From assembly GCF_003063575.1 (NCBI RefSeq), contig NZ_NESC01000004.1, positions 62,001 to 126,000 on the forward strand: DNA of 64,000 nucleotides. Direction: 5' to 3'. The number at the start of each line of letters is the position of its first letter. Within the stretch, counting starts at the first letter, position 1. The notes beneath the pieces were generated by a model. That model did no database searches and was not told the origin of the DNA. It was given only the letters and a program-made list of their open reading frames with translations. Positions 50,391 through 58,696 of this stretch are shown here, in pieces. The translations under genes and the position numbers were made by a program. Source of the DNA: Limnohabitans sp. Jir72. Lineage in GTDB: Bacteria > Pseudomonadota > Gammaproteobacteria > Burkholderiales > Burkholderiaceae_C.

Positions 50391-52388
50391 TCAAATCGGC
50401 GCACTGATGCCTTCGCGCGCCATGCGCCGGTAAATGGTGGAGCGGCTGACGCCCAGTTGGCGGGCCACTTCCGAGACATTCCAGCGCTCTTGGCGCAAAT
50501 GCGCCAGGAGTTGGGCGCTCTTTTCGTGCAGGGCTGACTCTGGCATGGACGACGGTGGCTGGCTGGACAGGGCCGTGCATGACGCCAGCGGCTCCCCCGA
50601 GGCCAAGCGGGGCGGCAACAAAGGCACGCCCGCACCGCACTGCAACTCGCGAGGCAAATGCCTGGGCTCGATCAGATTGCGTTCACACAAGGCCACCGCC
50701 GTTCGCAACACGTTTTTCAACTCGCGGATATTGCCAGGCCATGCATAGTGCTTCAACAAATCGCAGGCCTCTGGCGTGATGGTGGGAATGAACACCCTGG
50801 ACTGTGCGCGTGTTTGCGCGTGCAAGACCTGTTCAATCAGTGCGCCCAAATCCTGGCGTTCGCGCAAAGCAGGCAACTCGATCACGATGCCACTCAAACG
50901 AAAATACAAGTCCTGCCGGAAGTGCCCCTCTTCCACCATGGACAGCAGCTTGCGGTGCGAGGCGCAAATGACCTGCACATCCACTTTGGCCGACACCTCT
51001 GCGCCCAAGGGCATGACTTCCCCTTCCGCCAGAACGCGCAACAAGCGGGTCTGCAAAGCCAGTGGCATGTCGCCAATTTCATCCAGAAACAAGGTGCCGC
51101 CATCGGCTTGCTGGATCTTGCCCTTGACCCCTTTGGCGCGTGCCCCGGTGAAGGCGCCATCCGCATAGCCAAACAACTCACTCTCAATCAGGCTTTCGGG
51201 AATGGCTGCGCAATTGAGGGCGATAAAGGATTGGGCTTTGCGGGCGCTGCACTGGTGCATGGCTTGCGCAAACATTTCCTTGCCGGTGCCGGTCTCCCCA
51301 TGCAACAAGACCGAAATGCCCTTGTTCATCACCCGACTGGCCTTGAGCACGTTGGACATCATCAAGGGGTCCGTACCGGCCAGCACATGCAAAGCTTGCA
51401 GGTCCGTGCCCACCGAAGCGGCCTGGGCATGGTCTGCCAAGACCCGGGTCACACGCGGCTGCGTCGGATGCGTGAGTTTGGCAAAGTAGCGACGTGCACT
51501 GGCCACATGGCGCACTTCGAAGGCGTCACCTTTGGCCCGGTGCGCCTGCGTGACCAGTGCGGGCATGTCCAGGCCCAACACATGGCTGATGTCTGCCCCC
51601 ATGCACGTCAGCGCATGCGCCAGTGGATGGTCCGGATGGGCCCCCAAGCACTGACGCGCCCGGCTGTTGGCGGCCATGACCCGCCCGCTCTCGTCCAAGG
51701 CCATCAAGAGGCTGACCTGCACATCCAGCAAGGCCCGGCTTTCGCTCAGGTGCAAGACGCAGTGGTGGCGATGCTGGCGCAAAAAATAAGCGTCCTCGAC
51801 CATTCGGGCCGTTTGCGACACCATCTGCAACACCAGGTGTTGACTGCGCTTGTCATGCGGTGAATACAGGGCCGATGCATCCAGAACGGCCAGCAAATCA
51901 CCCGCAGGTCCGAACACCGGGGCAGAGCTGCAGGTCAAGGTGGTGTTGGGCGAGCGAAAGTGCTCATCGTGGTGCACGGTGATGGGTGCGCGTTCAATCG
52001 AACACACGCCCACTGCGCAAGTGCCTTCCACCTCCTCTGACCAGCAAGCCCCCACGTAAAGACCCGCATGTCGCAGCTCTTTGTCGTGGGCCTCGTTGTT
52101 CACAAAGTCCACCGTCACGCCCTGTGGATCGGTCAGCAACACCACATAACCGGCATCCCGCACTTGGCGCGAGAGTTGATTCATGCCCTCGCGCGCGGTG
52201 TGCATCAAGTCTTCCAGTGGCGTTTGGTAATCCTTGAGCTGCCCCCTCGAATACACCCTGGGTGGCGTGCTCAGACCTGGGTCTATCTGGTAGCGCTCCA
52301 GAGACCGTTTCCAGGACTTGGCCAGGGCCGAGTCGCCCTGCATGGCCTGACGAATGCGCTGGTCGATGACGGAAGCAGAAAAGGACAT
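50391..52388 (-). CDS. Sigma-54-dependent Fis-family activator (AcoR-like: GAF + AAA + HTH)
   Basis: LLHGETGTGKEMFAQAMHQCSAR, ELFGYADGAFTGARAKGVKGKIQQADGGTLFLDEIGDMPLALQTRLLRVL, C-terminal Fis HTH WNVSEVARQLGVSRSTIYRRM; note GYADGAFTGA retains the sigma54-contacting GAFTGA loop. Confidence 0.92.
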   Translation of the reverse strand: MSFSASVIDQRIRQAMQGDSALAKSWKRSLERYQIDPGLSTPPRVYSRGQLKDYQTPLEDLMHTAREGMNQLSRQVRDAGYVVLLTDPQGVTVDFVNNEAHDKELRHAGLYVGACWSEEVEGTCAVGVCSIERAPITVHHDEHFRSPNTTLTCSSAPVFGPAGDLLAVLDASALYSPHDKRSQHLVLQMVSQTARMVEDAYFLRQHRHHCVLHLSESRALLDVQVSLLMALDESGRVMAANSRARQCLGAHPDHPLAHALTCMGADISHVLGLDMPALVTQAHRAKGDAFEVRHVASARRYFAKLTHPTQPRVTRVLADHAQAASVGTDLQALHVLAGTDPLMMSNVLKASRVMNKGISVLLHGETGTGKEMFAQAMHQCSARKAQSFIALNCAAIPESLIESELFGYADGAFTGARAKGVKGKIQQADGGTLFLDEIGDMPLALQTRLLRVLAEGEVMPLGAEVSAKVDVQVICASHRKLLSMVEEGHFRQDLYFRLSGIVIELPALRERQDLGALIEQVLHAQTRAQSRVFIPTITPEACDLLKHYAWPGNIRELKNVLRTAVALCERNLIEPRHLPRELQCGAGVPLLPPRLASGEPLASCTALSSQPPSSMPESALHEKSAQLLAHLRQERWNVSEVARQLGVSRSTIYRRMAREGISAPI

Positions 52389-52537
52389 GGTGAAAGGGGT
52401 GAACACGCCCTACAAGCGGCGCAAGAAGGATTCCCCCAAACGCCGTAAGCACACGTGAAGTCGTTGACAAGACGACTCCATCATAGTCATTTATGCCTCT
52501 GTTTTCATTGGCGCTTACCCGACTGAAACGTGTCATT

Positions 52538-52557
52538 TGTTGCATGTGAATGCAACA
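52538..52557. promoter_or_regulatory. Inverted repeat TGTTGCAT-GTGA-ATGCAACA, candidate activator binding site
   Basis: Perfect 8-bp arms, about 110 bp upstream of the sigma54 promoter. Confidence 0.5.
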
Positions 52558-52664
52558 CCTGTCGCACCCCGAAAGGCGGCCATTGCATCACCTGTCTGCC
52601 TTTTGCAACAGGCCAGCGGCCATGCAGTCAGGGCAATCCCTTGCTGGAACTGGCTTTTGCCCAC

Positions 52665-52680
52665 TGGCACGGCGATTGCA
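52665..52680 (+). promoter_or_regulatory. Sigma-54 (-24/-12) promoter
   Basis: TGGCACG-GCGA-TTGCA, matching the TGGCACG-N4-TTGCW consensus, 64 bp upstream of the E1-alpha start. Confidence 0.85.
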
Positions 52681-52743
52681 AAAGTTCATCGTCCGATGCC
52701 CGTCATTCGACGGTGCACGGCACCAGAACTTGAGGAGATATGC

Positions 52744-53751
52744 ATGCAAGCAAGTACCGAGCAATTGCGGTGGATGTACGAAACGATGGTCGAAATTCGT
52801 GAGTACGAAGAAACCATGGTCAAGGTGTATATGGAAGGCAAACTGCCGCCCGCCATTCAAAAAGGCCTGGCCTTTGACATCGGCTCAGGCCCCGTTCCCG
52901 GAGAGATGCACCTGGCCGCAGGCCAGGAGCCGGTGGCCGTCGGGGTGTGCGCGCATCTGCGCCAAGACGACACCGTGGTGGGCGCACACCGCCCGCACCA
53001 CTTTGCCATTGCCAAGGGCGTGCCCCTCAAACCCATGACGGCCGAGATGTTTGGCAAGGCCACGGGCCTGGGCCGTGGCAAGGGCGGTCACATGCATTTG
53101 TTTGACCCGGAGCACAAGTTCAGCTGCAGCGGCATCGTGGGCGCCAGCATGCCCCCGGCTTGCGGCGCAGCGCTGGCCGCCAAAAAGCGCGGCACCGATG
53201 CGGTGGCCGTCGCCTTTTTTGGAGAAGGCGCCACCAACCAGGGTGCCTTCCATGAATCCATGAACCTGGCTGCCCTGTGGCGCTTGCCGGTGATTTTTGT
53301 GTGCGAAGACAACGCGTATGCCATCTCGGTCGAAAAGTCCGAATCGACCTCTGTGGCCTGGAATTCAGACCGTGCAGCGGCATACGGCATGCCCGGCATT
53401 TTGGTGAAAGACAACGACGCCGTCGAAGTGTTCAAAGCCGCAGGCCAAGCCGTGGCGCGGGCACGCGCAGGCCTTGGGCCGACCCTGATCGAGGTCAAGA
53501 CCGACCGCTACCTGGGTCACTTTCAAGGTGACCCGGAAACCTACCGCCCCAAAGGCGAAACAGAGGAATTGCGCAAAAACGATCCGATCCCGCACCTGGC
53601 TCAGCAACTGCGTTCCCTGGGCGCCCTGGACGATGGCCAAGACGCGGCATTGCGCCAGGCCGTGCACCAGCGCGTTCAAGAGGCTTACGACTTCGCGCGC
53701 AACAGCCCCTACCCCGAAGCCGAAGACGCCTTGCTGCATGTCTTTGCCTGA
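52744..53751 (+). CDS. TPP-dependent dehydrogenase E1 alpha subunit (acetoin/pyruvate dehydrogenase-like)
   Basis: MHLAAGQEPVAVGVCAHLRQDDTVVGAHRPHHFAIAKG, AVAVAFFGEGATNQGAFHESMNLAALWRLPVIFVCEDN. Confidence 0.92.
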   Translation: MQASTEQLRWMYETMVEIREYEETMVKVYMEGKLPPAIQKGLAFDIGSGPVPGEMHLAAGQEPVAVGVCAHLRQDDTVVGAHRPHHFAIAKGVPLKPMTAEMFGKATGLGRGKGGHMHLFDPEHKFSCSGIVGASMPPACGAALAAKKRGTDAVAVAFFGEGATNQGAFHESMNLAALWRLPVIFVCEDNAYAISVEKSESTSVAWNSDRAAAYGMPGILVKDNDAVEVFKAAGQAVARARAGLGPTLIEVKTDRYLGHFQGDPETYRPKGETEELRKNDPIPHLAQQLRSLGALDDGQDAALRQAVHQRVQEAYDFARNSPYPEAEDALLHVFA

Positions 53752-53802
53752 ATTTTTCAGCCTCGGAAAACCCCACACCCCCTCACATTTCAGGAGTCCT
53801 TC

Positions 53803-54843
53803 ATGACCCAACCCACCCGCAAACTCACCATGGCCCAAGCCATCTCCGAAGCCATTGGCCAGGAGATGGAACGCGACGCAGAAGTCTTTGTGCTCGGCGA
53901 AGACGTCGGCAAGTACGGCGGCATCTTCGGTGCCACCGGCGGCCTGCTCGACAAGTTTGGCAAAGACCGCATCATGGACACGCCCATCTCTGAAACCGGC
54001 TTCATTGGCGCGGCCATCGGCGCAGCGGCAGAAGGCATGCGCCCGATTGCCGAATTGATGTTTGTCGACTTCTTTGGCGTGTGCATGGACATGATCTACA
54101 ACCACATGGCCAAGAACACCTACATGGCCGGTGGCAACATCCAGCTGCCCATGGTGCTGATGACGGCCATTGGCGGCGGCTACAACGATGCGGCGCAGCA
54201 CTCGCAATGCCTGTACGCCACATTTGCCCACATGCCGGGCCTCAAGGTGGTGGTGCCCTCCAACGCCTATGACGCCAAGGGTTTGATGACGCAGGCCATC
54301 CGGGACAACAACCCCGTGGTCTTCATGTTCCACAAAGGCATCATGGGCCTGCCCTGGATGTCCTACCTGGAGGGCAGCACCAACGAGGTGCCGCAAGAGG
54401 CTTACACCATCCCATTCGGCAAGGCCAAGGTCGTGCGCGAAGGCCGCGATGTGACGATCGTCACGCTCAGCCAGATGGTGCAAAAAGCGGTGCTGGCCGC
54501 CGAAACCCTGGCCGCACAGGGCATCGACGCAGAGATTGTGGATTTGCGCACCGTGGTGCCCCTGGACCGCGAAACCATCTTGGCCTCGGTCAGCAAGACG
54601 GGGCGTCTGCTGGTGGCCGATGAAGACTATTTGAGCTTTGGTCTGTCGGGCGAGATCGCCGCACTGGTGGCCGAAAACCTGGACATCCTGACCCTCAAAA
54701 CGCCTGTGCGACGCTTGGCCGTGCCCGATGTGCCGATTCCCTACAGCCGTCCGCTGGAACAATTCGTCATCCCGCAAGTGGCCAACATCGTGCAGCAGGC
54801 ACAAGCCTTGATGGTGGCGCCGAAAGTGAAGGTGGCCGCATGA
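53803..54843 (+). CDS. 2-oxoacid dehydrogenase E1 beta subunit
   Basis: LTMAQAISEAIGQEMERDAEVFVLGEDVGKYGGIFGATGGLLDKFGKDRIMDTPISETGFIGAAIGAA. Confidence 0.93.
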   Translation: MTQPTRKLTMAQAISEAIGQEMERDAEVFVLGEDVGKYGGIFGATGGLLDKFGKDRIMDTPISETGFIGAAIGAAAEGMRPIAELMFVDFFGVCMDMIYNHMAKNTYMAGGNIQLPMVLMTAIGGGYNDAAQHSQCLYATFAHMPGLKVVVPSNAYDAKGLMTQAIRDNNPVVFMFHKGIMGLPWMSYLEGSTNEVPQEAYTIPFGKAKVVREGRDVTIVTLSQMVQKAVLAAETLAAQGIDAEIVDLRTVVPLDRETILASVSKTGRLLVADEDYLSFGLSGEIAALVAENLDILTLKTPVRRLAVPDVPIPYSRPLEQFVIPQVANIVQQAQALMVAPKVKVAA

Positions 54844-55082
54844 ACGCCGTGACCTTGCCCGCCGAATTGTGGGCCGACGTGGATGAGGGCACCGAAGCCC
54901 TGGTGGAAGAATGGCGGGTCAAAGAACATGACACGGTGACGGCAGGTCAGGTGCTGGGCAGCGTGGTTCTGGTCAAGTCCAGCCATGAAATCACGGCCCC
55001 CGTGGCCGGCACCGTGCAACGCATTTGCGTGCAGGTCGAGGAGACTTTCGCGCGCGGCACCACACTGATCGAGCTGTCATGA
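54840..55082 (+). CDS. Free-standing lipoyl (biotin/lipoyl attachment) domain protein, 80 aa
   Basis: EEWRVKEHDTVTAGQVLGSVVLVKSSHEITAPVAGTVQRICVQVEETFARGTTLIEL; ATGA overlap with E1 beta. Confidence 0.88.
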   Translation: MNAVTLPAELWADVDEGTEALVEEWRVKEHDTVTAGQVLGSVVLVKSSHEITAPVAGTVQRICVQVEETFARGTTLIELS

Positions 55083-55720
55083 GCGTCATTCCCCTCAAAG
55101 GCATGCGAGGTGCGATTGCGCGCAACATGACCTTGGGCTGGCAAGCCCCTCGCGTGGCCATGACCGTGGAAGTCGACATGACGGCCTGCCTGGGCCAACA
55201 AGTCGGCGTCACGCCCCAGGTGCTCAGCGCGGTCGCAGGCGCTTTGCGGGATCACCCCGCGCTCAATGCGTGGCTGACCCCCGAGGGCATCGCCCCGCAG
55301 AGCGTGGTGAATCTGGGGATGGCCGTCGCGCTGTCAGAAGGCTTGGCTGTGCCTGTGATCCGCAACGCGGCGGCCAGGTCACTGGCCGACATGGCGCAGC
55401 AGGTTCGGGAATTGGCCGCAGCAGCACGCCAGCAAAGCTTGCCGCCCAAGGCCTATCAGGGCGGCAGCTTCACGGTGACGAATCTGGGCGCCACGGGCAT
55501 TGACTGGTTCACGCCGATTCTCAATCCACCCCAAGTGGGTATTTTGGGCATCGGCCGCACGCTGGACACCCCCGTGGTGCGTGACGGCCAGATCGTGATT
55601 GCGCCCATGATGTCCATGACATTGGTGTTCGATCACCGCGCTGTGGATGGTCACCCTGCTGCCCTGTTCTTGGCCGACTTGCGCAAGCGACTTGAAGCAG
55701 GAGTTTGCCATGAAGCGTGA
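55079..55720 (+). CDS. 2-oxoacid dehydrogenase E2, catalytic acyltransferase domain only
   Basis: PLKGMRGAIARNMTLGWQAPRVAMTVEVDMT..., active-site DHRAVDG; ATGA overlap with lipoyl-domain gene. Confidence 0.87.
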   Translation: MSVIPLKGMRGAIARNMTLGWQAPRVAMTVEVDMTACLGQQVGVTPQVLSAVAGALRDHPALNAWLTPEGIAPQSVVNLGMAVALSEGLAVPVIRNAAARSLADMAQQVRELAAAARQQSLPPKAYQGGSFTVTNLGATGIDWFTPILNPPQVGILGIGRTLDTPVVRDGQIVIAPMMSMTLVFDHRAVDGHPAALFLADLRKRLEAGVCHEA

Positions 55721-56417
55721 CTGGCTTGTTGATTGCCTGACAGCGTCAGCTGCACAAGAGCAACGCTGGAACGAAGAGCAGCTGGACACGCTGGTCACAG
55801 AGCCCCGGTTGCGCTTTTGGCGCTACACGGAGCCTGCGTTGGTTCTGGGTTGCGGGCAGCGTGCCAATTTGGCACAACTGCCTGACAGCGCCATACAAGC
55901 GTTGGTGCGTCACGCCGGTGGCGGGGCGGTTCTAACAGGCCCCTGGATGCTGAGCCTGTCGGTCATATTGCCGCCTGACCACCCTGCAGTTGGCCAGGGC
56001 ATTTTGAGCAGCTACCGCTGGTTGGGCGAGGGCCTGGCCACGGCATTGCACAAATGCTGGGACGTGCCCGCCAAAGCCCTGGCCTCGCACCCGATCCGCC
56101 CCGCGCATTGGGCTTGCTTTGCAGGCTTGTCCCCCTGGGAAGTGGTGGCCGATGGACGAAAGCTCGTCGGTCTGGCCCAAGTACGCCGGCGCACAGGCGT
56201 GTTGCTGACCGCGGGTATTTTGGTCAATCCACCCGACTGGGCACTGCTGTGCGAGGCCATGGGCAAACCCCAGACAGACGCCACGGTGCTAGAGCGCGCA
56301 ACCACTTCGGTCAGCGCCTATCTGGACCACATGGTCACAGACCTCGATGTGTTTCCTGCACTGTCTTTTGCAGTGCATGAAACGCTTCATTCATTTTCAA
56401 CACAGGAGACTTTATGA
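55710..56417 (+). CDS. Lipoate-protein ligase A-family protein
   Basis: RFWRYTEPALVLGCGQRAN, VRHAGGGAVLTGPWMLSLSV, VVADGRKLVGLAQVRRRTGVLLTAGILV. Confidence 0.83.
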   Translation: MKRDWLVDCLTASAAQEQRWNEEQLDTLVTEPRLRFWRYTEPALVLGCGQRANLAQLPDSAIQALVRHAGGGAVLTGPWMLSLSVILPPDHPAVGQGILSSYRWLGEGLATALHKCWDVPAKALASHPIRPAHWACFAGLSPWEVVADGRKLVGLAQVRRRTGVLLTAGILVNPPDWALLCEAMGKPQTDATVLERATTSVSAYLDHMVTDLDVFPALSFAVHETLHSFSTQETL

Positions 56418-56968
56418 ACACACAAAAACCTTCCATGCGCATCCTCGAAAAATTGCCTCAAGTTCAGCGCCGAGGATTTCTCGCGGGTGCTGCCGGCATG
56501 AGTGTCGTCCCGATTGCGGCTCTGAGCGTGACACCCTCGGTGCTCCACGCAGCATCCTTCAAGGTGCTTGGCAGCCAAACGGGTGTGACCTTGCTTCGCA
56601 TGGCGCGCGATATTTACCCGCATGACAAATTGACCGATCGTTATTACCTGCAAGCGCTCATGCCACATGAAAAAGCTGCAGCCAAAAATGCGGCCCTGAA
56701 AAAACTGATCACCGATGGTGTCTCTGAATTGAACGCACAAGCCAGAGCCCGTTTTGGCACCAGCTATGTGGCCATTCCCAAAGAAGCCGATCGCGTCAGC
56801 TTGCTCAAAGGCATGGAACAAACGCCCTTTTTCCAAAAAATCCGCGGTGACATGGTCACCGGTCTTTACGACAACAAGCAGGTCTGGCCCATGTTGGGCT
56901 ACGAAGGCTCATCTTGGCAAAAGGGCGGTTACGTCAACCGTGGCTTCAACGACATCAACTGGCTTTGA
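56414..56968 (+). CDS. Gluconate 2-dehydrogenase subunit 3-like protein with twin-arginine signal
   Basis: QRRGFLAGAAGMSVVPIAALSVTPSVLHAA; directly precedes a GMC oxidoreductase gene; C-terminal GYEGSSWQKGGYVNRGFNDINWL. Confidence 0.75.
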   Translation: MNTQKPSMRILEKLPQVQRRGFLAGAAGMSVVPIAALSVTPSVLHAASFKVLGSQTGVTLLRMARDIYPHDKLTDRYYLQALMPHEKAAAKNAALKKLITDGVSELNAQARARFGTSYVAIPKEADRVSLLKGMEQTPFFQKIRGDMVTGLYDNKQVWPMLGYEGSSWQKGGYVNRGFNDINWL

Positions 56969-56991
56969 GCCCATTTTCAGGAGATAAACAC

Positions 56992-58572
56992 ATGGCAACA
57001 CCTACACAATTTAGCCTCAACGACGACAGCGTCGTGGTCATCGTCGGCTCCGGCGCGGGCGGCGGAACCCTGGCCAATGAGTTGGCCCAAAAAGGCATCA
57101 ACTGCGTGATTCTGGAGGCGGGCAAACACTACACCCAGGCCGATATCGACAACGATGAATGGGGCATGTTCAACAAAATTTCCTGGCTGGACAAGCGCAT
57201 CTCGGCCGGTGGCTGGCACCACACCAAGACCTACCCCGGCCTGCCCGCCTGGATCGTCAAGGGCGTCGGTGGTTCATCTGTCCACTGGGCTGGCCTTGCC
57301 TTGCGCTTTCAGCCGCACGAATTCAAAACCCGCAGCACCTATGGCGAACAAGCGGGCACGCAAGTGATGGATTGGCCTGTGGATTACGCCGAAATGGCGC
57401 CCTTCTACGATCTGGCCGAAAAGAAGTTGGGCGTCACGGGCACTGCAGCCAGCGGATTGCCCATGCTGCCTGAGAACAACCACTACAAGGTCATCGCTGC
57501 CGGGGCGCGCAAGATTGGCTACAAAAACATCGTGCGCCCCATGGCCATCAACTCGCAGGCCTACCAGCACCGCCCCGGTTGCCAGCAAATCGGTTTTTGC
57601 ATGCAAGGCTGCAAGATCGGCGCGAAATGGTCCACCCTGTATGCAGACATCCCGGATGCCCTGGGCACCGGCAAGGTCGAGCTGCGCCCGCAGTCCATGG
57701 CCCTGCGCATTGAACATGACGCACAGGGCAAAGCCACGGGCGTGCTGTATGCCGACAAAAACGGCAAGCAGCATTTCCAGAAAGCGCGCATCGTTTGTGT
57801 CGCAGGCAACTCGATTGAGTCGCCACGCCTCTTGCTGAACTCGGCCTCCAGCATGTTCCGTGACGGTTTGGCCAACTCGTCCGGCCAGGTGGGGCGCAAT
57901 TACATGAACCACTCCACAGCGGCAGCGGCGTCGATTTATGACAAACCTGTCTACATGTACCGTGGCACCTCTATTGGTGCGGTGGTGGCCGATGAAGCAC
58001 GACATGACGCATCACGCGGCTTCAATGGTGGTTACTACCTGGAAGGTTTGTCTCTGGGCCTGCCCTTCATGGCGGCCTTCATGCAACCGGGCGGCTGGGG
58101 GCGCGATTTCACATCGGCCATCGATTTGTACGACCACATGACCTGCGTCTGGGTGTGCGGCGAAGACCAGGCCATGGCGGACAACCGCATCACCCTGCAC
58201 GCCACGGAAAAAGACCAATATGGTCTGCCCGTCCCCGTCGTCACCAAGACCTACACCGCCAACGATGATCGGCTCGCCAGCCACGGCCTCAAGCAATGGC
58301 GTGCTTTGTCCGAAGCCGTGGGGGCCAAGCGTGTGATCGACATGCCGCCTTACCCGGCCAGCCACAACATGGGCACCAACCGCATGAGTGAAAAAGCGCG
58401 CGACGGGGTGGTCAACCGCCACGGTCAGGCGCACGACATCAAAAACCTCTTTGTCTCGGACGGCAGCCAATTCACGTCCAGCGGCGCCTGCAACCCGACC
58501 CTCACCATCGTGGCCCTGGCCATTCGGCAAGCCGGTTTCATTGAAAACGCGATGAAACGTCGGGACCTCTAA
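56992..58572 (+). CDS. GMC-family FAD-dependent oxidoreductase (alcohol/sugar dehydrogenase large subunit-like)
   Basis: VVVIVGSGAGGGTLANELAQKGINCVILEAG, GVGGSSVHWAGLALRFQPHEF, C-terminal LFVSDGSQFTSSGACNPTLTIVALAIRQA. Confidence 0.88.
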   Translation: MATPTQFSLNDDSVVVIVGSGAGGGTLANELAQKGINCVILEAGKHYTQADIDNDEWGMFNKISWLDKRISAGGWHHTKTYPGLPAWIVKGVGGSSVHWAGLALRFQPHEFKTRSTYGEQAGTQVMDWPVDYAEMAPFYDLAEKKLGVTGTAASGLPMLPENNHYKVIAAGARKIGYKNIVRPMAINSQAYQHRPGCQQIGFCMQGCKIGAKWSTLYADIPDALGTGKVELRPQSMALRIEHDAQGKATGVLYADKNGKQHFQKARIVCVAGNSIESPRLLLNSASSMFRDGLANSSGQVGRNYMNHSTAAAASIYDKPVYMYRGTSIGAVVADEARHDASRGFNGGYYLEGLSLGLPFMAAFMQPGGWGRDFTSAIDLYDHMTCVWVCGEDQAMADNRITLHATEKDQYGLPVPVVTKTYTANDDRLASHGLKQWRALSEAVGAKRVIDMPPYPASHNMGTNRMSEKARDGVVNRHGQAHDIKNLFVSDGSQFTSSGACNPTLTIVALAIRQAGFIENAMKRRDL

Positions 58573-58696
58573 GAGCCTGCGCGACAAATCGTTGTGGTTC
58601 ACACCGTGCCTGGCCGTTCAAGGCCAGACAAGGTGTGATCCAGCGATTGGCCGCACATCAACAGCGTACTTTGCATGCAACACCATCGCCACGCAG

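Noticed and set aside
50658-51863. 401-aa plus-strand ORF
   Set aside because: Antisense to the AcoR-like activator
53365-54804. 479-aa minus-strand ORF
   Set aside because: Antisense to E1 alpha/beta genes
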